Assembly (NCBI GenBank): GCA_964584415.1
Contig: CAZOZX010000124.1
Coordinates: 1 to 5,737 of the forward strand
Direction: 5' to 3'
DNA length: 5,737 bases
Source of the DNA: PHAA01 sp964584415
GTDB lineage: Bacteria; Bacillota; Syntrophomonadia; Syntrophomonadales; Syntrophomonadaceae
Under the pieces are notes generated by a model, which did not search any database, was not told where the DNA came from, and was given only the letters and a program-made list of their open reading frames with translations. Position numbers and translations under genes: made by a program. Shown piece after piece: positions 1 to 4,859 of the stretch (position 1 is its first letter; each line of letters opens with the position of its first letter).

Positions 1-13
1 TTGGGACACTGAT

Positions 14-39
14 GTGTTCTGACCTGCGGTCATGAACAC
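14..39. other. Hairpin downstream of the VTT membrane protein gene
   Basis: GTGTTC-TGACC pairs with GGTCA-GAACAC around a TGC loop, giving 11 base pairs with a single bulged base. It lies 64 bases past the stop of the minus-strand membrane protein gene, so it could be that gene's transcript end. No U-run follows on the minus strand, and on the plus strand the nearest T-run (around 59-66) is 20 bases away. It is therefore not a canonical intrinsic terminator. All three plus-strand frames of the first 100 bases are closed, so no gene end is visible here. Confidence 0.35.
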
Positions 40-102
40 CATTAAGGATGTTGCCAGGATTTTTTATTTTCTGAATCATGGGACTGGAATTCTACGGCCG
101 AC

Positions 103-849
103 TTAGATAAAAAGATGGGGGAAGTAGGATAGTATATAGGATGAGAAGATTTTAGCAACCAGTATGATAGGTACAAAACGGCGAAAACTCATGCTGCTGA
201 TGCCGGCCCCCAGGCTTATAACCTCATCAGGCAGGATGGGGAAAACCAGTAGGAATATTAGCACCCATTGCCCATATTTATCGACATAGAAGTAGTAACG
301 CTGCAGGGCCTTTTCATTACCTCGCTTCTGCATAATACGATTGCCGCCCAGCCGGGTAATGGTAAACATAGTAATGATACCCAGAGTTGTTGCCACATAG
401 CTTCCTAGAAACGCCTGACCGGCTCCGAGTACCGCCGAACCGGCCATGATAGTAAAAGGCTCCGGTAAGGGCAATATGATCGGCTGCAGGTAGCATATTC
501 CCATAAATATCAATAATGCATAGTCTTCATTCTGCTGTAAAAGCTCTACCAGGTCCTGGTAGTCAAATAGAATCATCAGGTGGGTTATATAAAACACTAG
601 TATAATCAGAAAATAGATAGCGGCAAAGTAATAGATGACGTAATTCATAATGTGACAGGCGTGGAATTTCTTTTCAAAAAAAAACCAGCTTTGTAATCCT
701 GCCAGGAAGACTGCAATCGCTGTCAGGGTCATATCGTAGTAAATGGACATGTTATCCAACAGATAATGTCCACTGACGGCAGTTATTAGGCAGATTGCCA
801 GCGGTACTAGGAGATGTTTTACCACATGGGGGACTTTCGCTGTATACAA
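103..849 (-). CDS. VTT-domain (TVP38/TMEM64, DedA-like) membrane protein
   Basis: A 248-residue polytopic membrane protein. Hydrophobic segments lie near residues 11-31, 41-58, 70-94, 110-165 (including re-entrant stretches) and 195-215, with a last one near 227-245. The C-terminal half carries the VTT signature: a Pro/Glu turn (LPLPEPF, about 127-132) followed by a Gly/Ala-rich re-entrant segment (AGSAVLGAG), a basic loop near 166-184, then PILPDEVISLGAGISSMSFR (204-223), which matches the second VTT half-motif. Known members of this superfamily include lipid scramblases and putative transporters; the substrate here is unknown. The first 60 residues add a helix pair that simple TVP38 proteins usually lack. 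The start is a TTG preceded by a modest AGGG eight bases upstream; an in-frame ATG at residue 34 would delete the first helix. The family call is firm and the function open. Confidence 0.87.
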   Translation of the reverse strand: MYTAKVPHVVKHLLVPLAICLITAVSGHYLLDNMSIYYDMTLTAIAVFLAGLQSWFFFEKKFHACHIMNYVIYYFAAIYFLIILVFYITHLMILFDYQDLVELLQQNEDYALLIFMGICYLQPIILPLPEPFTIMAGSAVLGAGQAFLGSYVATTLGIITMFTITRLGGNRIMQKRGNEKALQRYYFYVDKYGQWVLIFLLVFPILPDEVISLGAGISSMSFRRFVPIILVAKIFSSYILSYFPHLFI

Positions 850-911
850 CTTAGAATCCCTGCTTTCAGGCCAGTCGGCGGTGGCGGATTGGAGAAAAGG
901 GCCATTTTATC

Positions 912-924
912 TGTTATAATAGCA
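912..924. promoter_or_regulatory. Overlapping extended -10 elements on both strands
   Basis: On the minus strand TGC-TATTAT (924 down to 916) is an extended -10 that would start transcription about 60 bases before the VTT gene. On the plus strand TGT-TATAAT (912-920) is a perfect extended -10 in the same bases, pointing toward the 3' end of the small membrane protein gene. Neither has a convincing -35 hexamer. The minus-strand reading is the more useful one because the upstream small gene lies 190 bases away. Evidence is motif only. Confidence 0.35.
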
Positions 925-1039
925 TAATATATTGTGGCGCGCTCATGTTGGGCAGGGCCACCCGGAGTAACCCTATATCCGCAGATTGTGTGAAGGGGAG
1001 ACGCAATATGTCGATGCCTTCTGTGTCTCTTTGTCTTGC

Positions 1040-1252
1040 TCAGCGCATATGGGTAATGAAGGTTCGATACATAATCCACCCGTATGAGAGTACGAAAAAC
1101 ATCCACAGGACGGCGGTATGCTTCGTGAAACAATCTGAATAATAAACCCCTAGGATTATGCCCATGATGAGGAGTGCTATCTTTAGCCCGGCATAATCAA
1201 GTATCGTATACCTGCCGGTTGCTTGCATAACTCTGTGGATGAAGCTATTCAT
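1040..1252 (-). CDS. Small two-helix membrane protein
   Basis: A 70-residue protein with a short amphipathic N-terminus (residues 1-20) and two hydrophobic helices at about 22-39 and 46-64, joined by a short loop containing Asp40-Cys41. A basic, short C-terminal tail follows (MYRTFITHMR). The case for a real gene is the AAGGAGG Shine-Dalgarno eight bases before the ATG, plus the membrane-protein composition. I recall similar short unnamed membrane proteins in clostridia but cannot name a family with confidence. It runs in the same direction as the VTT membrane protein, 190 bases upstream of it, and diverges from the gene at 1380. Overlapping plus-strand reading frames here look like shadows. 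Function unknown. Confidence 0.72.
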   Translation of the reverse strand: MNSFIHRVMQATGRYTILDYAGLKIALLIMGIILGVYYSDCFTKHTAVLWMFFVLSYGWIMYRTFITHMR

Positions 1253-1290
1253 AGCTATGGCCTCCTTTTAATCCTATATCTTACAGTTAT

Positions 1291-1298
1291 ATTATAAT
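1291..1298. promoter_or_regulatory. Symmetric -10 element shared by divergent genes
   Basis: ATTATAAT is its own reverse complement, so TATAAT reads on the plus strand (1293-1298) and on the minus strand (1296 to 1291). It sits about 39 bases upstream of the small membrane protein start and about 80 bases upstream of the gene at 1380. I found no good -35 at 16-18 bases on either side, so each promoter would be weak or activator-dependent. Confidence 0.35.
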
Positions 1299-1379
1299 AC
1301 CATTATGAAAAGCACATTAGACTTAATTAGGCTGAATAATAGTAGATAGGTTATGATTTTGGAGGAACGGAGAACCGGG

Positions 1380-1967
1380 ATGAGTATATTCGGCAAAGCC
1401 ATAAAGAGTACGGTCGAATTAATAGCCCTCGGATTGGATACGGCGATTACCAAGGGTGCTCACGGCATGGAGAAGCGATATGGGAAGAGTGAATTGGTCA
1501 AAACGGTGTCCGACATCGGTTCCAGCTCGGTGCGGGTAACCGAGAAAACGTTCAAGACCCTTACTGACGTCGTTGATGGTGGTTTGGAAGCCGGGGTGGG
1601 TTATCTGGCGAAGGAGCCAAACCAGGCGAATATGGGTTTGAAAAAAGCCAAGACCGCTGGCAAGGAGATCGTGACCGGGGTGGAGCAGGGTCTGACTTAT
1701 ACTGCCGCAGCCGGTACCAAAGCCGCAACCAGTGCGTTCAAGGCGAGTCGATATTATGTTAAGGGAGAGAAACACCTGGCTAATAAAGAGTTCAGTCAGA
1801 CCAGACTTTATGCCAAACACTTCGGCAAAGTGGTGGCAGTTGGCTTGTTGGCTTTCGGTGCTGCTGATACTGGTAACCCGGACTATGACGCGGACAATAA
1901 GACTGCCCAGGGCGAAAATGGAAGGGACGATTACCATAGCAGAGACGAGGGCACCCCAAAAGGTTGA
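1380..1967 (+). CDS. Unrecognised Lys/Ala/Gly-rich protein with acidic tail
   Basis: A 195-residue protein that I cannot assign to a family. It is rich in Ala, Gly, Lys, Thr and Val and lacks a signal peptide or long membrane helix. Residues 1-160 look like mostly amphipathic helix with short Gly-containing breaks (for example GLDTAITKGAHG near 18-29 and GLEAGVGYLAKE near 68-79). A hydrophobic patch at 151-161 (VVAVGLLAFGA) precedes a polar, strongly charged tail from about 163 to 195 rich in Asp, Asn and Glu, probably disordered. I chose the ATG at 1380 because GGAG lies seven bases before it. An in-frame ATG at 1353 would overlap the purine-rich binding site itself. The gene diverges from the small membrane protein and ends in a hairpin-rich 3' region. 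A helical surface-binding or stress-related protein is conceivable, but that is a guess. Confidence 0.75.
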   Translation: MSIFGKAIKSTVELIALGLDTAITKGAHGMEKRYGKSELVKTVSDIGSSSVRVTEKTFKTLTDVVDGGLEAGVGYLAKEPNQANMGLKKAKTAGKEIVTGVEQGLTYTAAAGTKAATSAFKASRYYVKGEKHLANKEFSQTRLYAKHFGKVVAVGLLAFGAADTGNPDYDADNKTAQGENGRDDYHSRDEGTPKG

Positions 1968-1980
1968 TCCCCGATCAACC
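1962..1980 (+). other. Perfect hairpin over the stop codon
   Basis: GGTTGATC and GATCAACC form a perfect 8-base-pair stem around a CCC loop. The TGA stop of the preceding gene lies inside the 5' arm. No T-run follows, so it is not itself a terminator; it may protect the mRNA 3' end or affect termination of translation. Confidence 0.5.
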
Positions 1981-2006
1981 ATCTTGGCTTGGTTAACTGA
2001 AGGATG

Positions 2007-2041
2007 ATTGGGAGACAGACGGCTCCGGTCTGCACCCCAAT
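2007..2041 (+). other. Two-part hairpin in the 3' region
   Basis: ATTGGG (2007-2012) pairs with CCCAAT (2036-2041) and CAGAC (2016-2020) pairs with GTCTG (2028-2032). The two stems are separated by a symmetric three-by-three internal loop (AGA against CAC) and capped by a seven-base loop. It sits directly between the stop-codon hairpin and the intrinsic terminator. I do not recognise it as a known riboswitch or small RNA. Confidence 0.45.
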
Positions 2042-2050
2042 GCACACCAC

Positions 2051-2077
2051 GCTCTGCGTAAAAGCAGGGCTTTTTTT
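2051..2077 (+). terminator. Intrinsic terminator after the 1380-1967 gene
   Basis: GCTCTGC (2051-2057) pairs with GCAGGGC (2064-2070), seven pairs including one G-U, around the loop GTAAAA. Seven T residues follow immediately (2071-2077). This is a canonical Rho-independent terminator on the plus strand, 84 bases after the stop codon. It separates the preceding gene from the acetyltransferase transcript. Confidence 0.9.
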
Positions 2078-2093
2078 GCGAGAGTTAATGGTA

Positions 2094-2125
2094 TTGAAAT
2101 AGTATAAGTTGTTTTTTGCTATACT
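2094..2125 (+). promoter_or_regulatory. Promoter of the acetyltransferase gene
   Basis: TGC-TATACT at 2117-2125 is an extended -10 with one mismatch to TATAAT. A TTGAAA at 2094-2099 could be the -35, but the 20-base spacing is long, so the extended -10 probably carries the activity. It lies just past the terminator and about 25 bases before the coding start. Confidence 0.5.
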
Positions 2126-2145
2126 CTTAACTAGCTCAGGTTTTT

Positions 2146-2153
2146 GAGGTGAT
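2146..2153 (+). promoter_or_regulatory. Ribosome binding site overlapping the GTG/ATG start candidates
   Basis: GAGGTGAT is an eight-base match to the anti-Shine-Dalgarno sequence but covers the in-frame GTG (2149) and the first bases of the ATG (2152). Its spacing suits only a CTG at 2158, eight bases after GAGG. A weaker CAGG at 2137-2140 has eight-base spacing to the GTG. The true start is thus unresolved between three codons nine bases apart. Confidence 0.5.
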
Positions 2154-2619
2154 GACACTGTTAATAAAAATCAGGCCAGCCTATAGTCAAATCGATACAG
2201 TAAGAGAATTATTCAATGAATACACCCGGATGCTAGGCGTGAATCTTGATTTTCAGAAATATGATGAGGAATTGGACAGCCTACCGGGGAAGTATGCGCT
2301 GCCCGATGGCCGACTTTATATTGCCATTTTAGAGGGACTGACTGCCGGGTGCATCGGTTTAAGGAGATTTGATCATTCAAGCTGTGAAATGAAGCGGCTG
2401 TTTGTCAGGCCCCAATTCCGCGGGCTTAAAATTGGCCGTCTTCTAGCCGAACAGGTGATACGCGATGCCAAAAGGATGGGTTATAAACATATGGTGCTTG
2501 ATACTCTGACACAACTGGAGACCGCTTCTGTTCTATACAGGAACCTGGGATTTTATGAGATAGAGCCGTATTATCTGAATCCCTTGGACCAACCTATATA
2601 TATGAGGTTGGATCTATAG
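2149..2619 (+). CDS. GNAT-family N-acetyltransferase
   Basis: A 156-residue single-domain GNAT enzyme that should transfer an acetyl group from acetyl-CoA to an amine on an unknown small molecule or protein. The N-terminal strand and helices (about 5-30) are followed by strands near 55-62 and 66-73. Motif A spans about 82-105 with RLFVRPQFRGLKIG; the CoA pyrophosphate loop R-x-x-G-x-G appears as R91-G-L-K-I-G96, with Lys at the usual middle Gly. Motif B ends in ASVLYRNLGFYE (126-137), where Tyr130 is the family's usual general-acid candidate. Length is normal for the family. Coordinates use the longest start (GTG); ATG 2152 and CTG 2158 are alternatives. It has its own promoter and precedes an efflux pump gene on the same strand, which suggests detoxification, though this is inference from context only. 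Confidence 0.9.
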   Translation: MMTLLIKIRPAYSQIDTVRELFNEYTRMLGVNLDFQKYDEELDSLPGKYALPDGRLYIAILEGLTAGCIGLRRFDHSSCEMKRLFVRPQFRGLKIGRLLAEQVIRDAKRMGYKHMVLDTLTQLETASVLYRNLGFYEIEPYYLNPLDQPIYMRLDL

Positions 2620-2662
2620 ACTTTTGACCTGTGGTTGGGTCGGGAAAGAAACTGAGACTGCG

Positions 2663-2678
2663 AATTGACCGACCAATT
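2663..2678. promoter_or_regulatory. Inverted repeat between acetyltransferase and exporter genes
   Basis: AATTG-ACCGAC-CAATT is a perfect five-base inverted repeat in the gap before the exporter gene. It overlaps one of three TTGACC copies in this gap (2624, 2665, 2699). It could be an operator for a local regulator, but no regulator gene is in the window and no good -10 accompanies the TTGACC copies. The 3' CCGACCAA can alternatively pair with TTGGGTCGG at 2635-2643. Confidence 0.22.
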
Positions 2679-2721
2679 ACATCCGTGGACATCTCGGCTT
2701 GACCACCTCTAGATATTCGGG

Positions 2722-2728
2722 AAAGGGG
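2722..2728 (+). promoter_or_regulatory. Ribosome binding site that fixes the exporter start
   Basis: AAAGGGG lies nine bases before the TTG at 2738. The in-frame TTG at 2699 has no purine-rich site before it. The shorter product begins with ETKWLKN directly ahead of the first membrane helix, as in related exporters. Confidence 0.6.
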
Positions 2729-2737
2729 ACATACCTT

Positions 2738-3958
2738 TTGGAAACCAAGTGGCTGAAGAATGTAATAATATTCCTAGTCAGCCAGACCATTTCCCTGTTC
2801 GGCTCTTCGCTGGTCCAGTACGCCATCATGTGGTATATAACCTTGGAGACCCAATCGGGAGTGATGATGACCATATCTATCATTTGCGGATTCCTACCCA
2901 CTTTATTTCTCTCTCCGTTCGCCGGGGTGTGGGCAGACCGATATAACCGCAAGCTCCTAATTATGCTGGCCGATTCGATTATTGCTGCTTCGACCTTGAT
3001 CGCGGCCATCCTATTTCTAGTCGGCTACGACCACCTGTGGTTGTTGTTTGTGGTATCAGCGATAAGATCGTTGGGAACAGCTATTCAAATGCCGGCGGTA
3101 GGAGCGTTCATACCACAGTTAGTACCAGTAGAGCAGTTGACTCGGATCAACGCCGCCAATGCCAGTATCCAATCGACCGTCTTCCTGGTTGCTCCGATGA
3201 TAGCCGCCGCTTTGTTAAGCGTTTCAACAATAGAGATGATATTTATGATTGACGTTGTGACAGCCCTCCTGGCCGTCATCGTTCTATGGTTGTTTTTGCA
3301 TGTACCTGCTCATGCCAAGGCCCAGCAACCACAGAATATGAGTTATTTCATTGACCTGAAAGAAGGCTTCTCATACATTAGCCGCCACACGTATATTAAG
3401 GGACTATTCATTTTTTGCGGGGTTTTCTTTTTTCTGCTAGCGCCCGCTTCTTTTTTGACGCCGCTGCAGGTTACAAGGAGTTTTGGTGCAGATGTTTGGC
3501 GTCTGACCGCTATAGAAGTACTTTTTTCGCTCGGTATGATAGGGGGCGGAATCTTGATGGCAATATGGGGAGGTTTCAGAAACCGGGTATACACAATGGC
3601 AGCTGCGACCTTGGCATTCGGGGGCTGTACATTGGCCTTGGGATTGGTCCCTAATTTTTGGGCTTACCTCGTTTTTATAGGCTTAGCCGGGTTGCCTATA
3701 CCGTTCTTCAACACTCCATTTACTGTCTTGCTGCAAGAGAGGATAGATACTGATATTCTGGGCCGGGTGTTCGGCGTGCTCTCCATGATATCCAGTTCAA
3801 TGATGCCGCTGGGCATGCTTCTATTTGGCCCCCTGGCGGATACCGTGGTTATAGAAAAAATGATGATTATAACTGGCGTGCTTATATGTATAGAAGGATT
3901 ATTTCTAGGCTTGAGCCCGGTTATGGCCAAGGCTGGCGAGCCGTTGGACCAGGCCTAA
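2738..3958 (+). CDS. MFS efflux transporter, DHA3 / Mef-like
   Basis: A 406-residue major facilitator with about twelve membrane helices, close in length and layout to the macrolide efflux protein Mef(A) and other DHA3 drug:proton antiporters. Matching landmarks (residue numbers from TTG 2738) are the N-terminal helix with SLFGSSLVQYAIMWY (about 19-33), loop 2-3 motif A GVWADRYNRK (63-72), IRSLGTAIQMPAVGAFIPQL (109-128), LVPVEQLTRINAAN (128-141), and the C-half motif LLQERIDTDILGRVFG (331-346), followed by a Pro/Gly-rich helix. It should export a small hydrophobic compound using the proton gradient; the substrate cannot be read from sequence. It follows the acetyltransferase after about 118 bases with no terminator between, so read-through is likely. 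An upstream in-frame TTG at 2699 gives 419 residues but lacks a binding site. Confidence 0.9.
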   Translation: METKWLKNVIIFLVSQTISLFGSSLVQYAIMWYITLETQSGVMMTISIICGFLPTLFLSPFAGVWADRYNRKLLIMLADSIIAASTLIAAILFLVGYDHLWLLFVVSAIRSLGTAIQMPAVGAFIPQLVPVEQLTRINAANASIQSTVFLVAPMIAAALLSVSTIEMIFMIDVVTALLAVIVLWLFLHVPAHAKAQQPQNMSYFIDLKEGFSYISRHTYIKGLFIFCGVFFFLLAPASFLTPLQVTRSFGADVWRLTAIEVLFSLGMIGGGILMAIWGGFRNRVYTMAAATLAFGGCTLALGLVPNFWAYLVFIGLAGLPIPFFNTPFTVLLQERIDTDILGRVFGVLSMISSSMMPLGMLLFGPLADTVVIEKMMIITGVLICIEGLFLGLSPVMAKAGEPLDQA

Positions 3959-3984
3959 ATGGTAAAGAACGATAAATAAAGAAA

Positions 3985-4012
3985 GAAAGCATGCCGTAAA
4001 TGGCATGCTTTC
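3985..4012. terminator. Bidirectional terminator between convergent genes
   Basis: GAAAGCATGCC (3985-3995) and GGCATGCTTTC (4002-4012) form a perfect 11-base-pair stem with a GTAAAT loop. Read on the minus strand, the stem is followed by a U-rich tract (TTTCTTTATTTATC), so it is a good terminator for the gene at 4160-4624. On the plus strand the T-rich part is mostly within the stem, so it ends the exporter transcript less efficiently. It lies 26 bases past the exporter stop. Confidence 0.82.
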
Positions 4013-4055
4013 GAATTATCACCAGGACTTGACTGCTGAATGTTGAACATGTGCT

Positions 4056-4079
4056 TCCGAAACCAAAAACCTTTTCGGA
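4056..4079. other. Second hairpin in the convergent gap
   Basis: TCCGAAA (4056-4062) pairs with TTTCGGA (4073-4079) around a 10-base A-rich loop. No clear T-run follows on either strand. It lies 80 bases past the stop of the minus-strand gene and may add to transcript stability. The remainder of 4020-4159 shows no supportable gene. Confidence 0.35.
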
Positions 4080-4159
4080 TTGCTTGTTCCATGAGAAAAA
4101 TTGAAAAAGCAAATCCTACCTGGGGTAAAGACAATATCTCATTAAAGCGTTAATACTGA

Positions 4160-4624
4160 TTATCGCAACTGCGTTATTATCATCCTAATCAGTTCAGGGT
4201 ACTCTTCTCCCCAGTATTCATTGGCATCCTCTTCGCTGTTTAAATCTAGTTGACTGCCGTCTTTGAAATATATCTTCAGTGCTGGCATTATATCTTGTTC
4301 ATTTTCGGATAGGTATCCGGAAACATTCAGTCCGCAGATTTCCGATTTATTAGTCACTACAATTTCAAATCTCTGTGCTGGCAGGATGCTGGCTACTATT
4401 ATTTTATCGTCGTTTGTAAAAACCACCAGTTCCAAACATATGCCTTCATAGTCTTGGGCTTGTGGTTCTACAACAGTACTTCGTGGATAAACTACTGCGA
4501 TTTGATTATCCTCAACGAAATTCTGTAACATAGACAGGAGTTTTTTTAAATCCCCATACAATGTCCCTTCTTTTTGCCGGGCAAATTCGGTCAGTCCCGC
4601 AACGTTTCCAATTTTGTTAGCCAT
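4160..4624 (-). CDS. Acidic soluble protein of unknown function
   Basis: A 154-residue protein with no signal peptide or membrane helix. It begins with a predicted amphipathic helix (about 11-38, including YGDLKKLLSMLQNFVED), continues with alternating hydrophobic strands (41-48, 61-70, 73-80, 86-91, 115-121), and ends in a conserved-looking stretch LNSEEDANEYWGEEYPELIR (128-147) with acidic residues and a helix. The layout of helix, beta strands and closing helix recalls small uncharacterised Firmicute proteins (possibly DUF3908-like), but I cannot confirm that. The ATG start is well supported by AGGAGG six bases upstream. It is transcribed away from the aldehyde dehydrogenase gene and ends at a good terminator. 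Real gene, function unknown. Confidence 0.8.
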   Translation of the reverse strand: MANKIGNVAGLTEFARQKEGTLYGDLKKLLSMLQNFVEDNQIAVVYPRSTVVEPQAQDYEGICLELVVFTNDDKIIVASILPAQRFEIVVTNKSEICGLNVSGYLSENEQDIMPALKIYFKDGSQLDLNSEEDANEYWGEEYPELIRMIITQLR

Positions 4625-4683
4625 ATTTTACCTCCTAATGTAACTATTTTACGATCAATCATACTAAAGAGTTATTTTACCAT

Positions 4684-4689
4684 ATTATA
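4684..4689 (-). promoter_or_regulatory. Candidate -10 for the 4160-4624 gene
   Basis: On the minus strand a perfect TATAAT occupies 4689 to 4684, about 60 bases before the start codon. The sequence 17 bases upstream (TCAAGT) is a poor -35, so this is a tentative call. Confidence 0.35.
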
Positions 4690-4708
4690 TTGAAGGGCAA
4701 AAATACAC

Positions 4709-4738
4709 TTGAACAACAAATTTCCTATAGCGTATACT
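4709..4738 (+). promoter_or_regulatory. Upstream promoter P1 of the aldehyde dehydrogenase gene
   Basis: TTGAAC (4709-4714), an 18-base spacer and TATACT (4733-4738) form a plausible housekeeping-type promoter about 120 bases before the coding start. A CTATAG hexamer (4725-4730) sits two bases ahead of the -10. Confidence 0.5.
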
Positions 4739-4746
4739 ATTAGTTC

Positions 4747-4776
4747 TTGAATGTAATACCATCTATAGGGCATAAT
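4747..4776 (+). promoter_or_regulatory. Downstream promoter P2 of the aldehyde dehydrogenase gene
   Basis: TTGAAT (4747-4752), an 18-base spacer and CATAAT (4771-4776) repeat the geometry of the promoter 38 bases upstream, again with CTATAG (4763-4768) two bases before the -10. CATAATTTA also fits the CATANNNTA pattern of mother-cell sporulation sigma factors (SigE/SigK), so a sporulation input is possible but unproven. Confidence 0.48.
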
Positions 4777-4808
4777 TTATAGAATATAAAATAAGGAAAT
4801 TTTGCCTG

Positions 4809-4827
4809 TTACAGAGTAGTACTGTAA
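4809..4827. promoter_or_regulatory. Inverted repeat, candidate operator in the dehydrogenase leader
   Basis: TTACAG-N7-CTGTAA is a perfect six-base inverted repeat just downstream of the second promoter and 32 bases before the coding start. It is nested inside a wider TTTTGC (4800-4805) / GCAAAA (4838-4843) pairing. It could be a repressor site on DNA or an RNA hairpin near the ribosome binding site. No cognate regulator is in view. Confidence 0.38.
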
Positions 4828-4859
4828 ATTTAAATTAGCAAAAATGTGGTGGTTTTACG

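Noticed and set aside
1..102. Partial gene at the left edge
   Set aside because: All three plus-strand frames contain early stops and no protein similarity was recognised on the minus strand.
819..1133. Minus-strand open frame of 104 codons
   Set aside because: It overlaps the start of the VTT gene and the end of the small membrane protein gene, its Arg/His/Pro-rich composition is unlike a real protein, and it lacks a good ribosome binding site.
1732..2007. Plus-strand open frame of 91 codons
   Set aside because: Alternate frame within the 1380-1967 gene, with Arg/Thr/Trp-rich composition and no independent binding site.
1419..2045. Minus-strand open frame of 208 codons
   Set aside because: It lies opposite the 1380-1967 gene and runs through that gene's terminator hairpins; composition (Ser, His, Gly, Cys) is typical of an antisense shadow.
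2007..2077. Riboswitch controlling the acetyltransferase gene
   Set aside because: The terminator precedes the acetyltransferase promoter (extended -10 near 2120), so the hairpins belong to the upstream transcript, and no known aptamer core was recognised.
2589..2611. CCAACC / GGTTGG inverted repeat at the end of the acetyltransferase gene as a terminator
   Set aside because: It lies within coding sequence, has an 11-base AT loop and no following T-run; six-base arms can arise by chance.
3664..3930. Minus-strand open frame of 88 codons
   Set aside because: Antisense shadow of the exporter; Ile/Ser/Pro-rich with no upstream signals.
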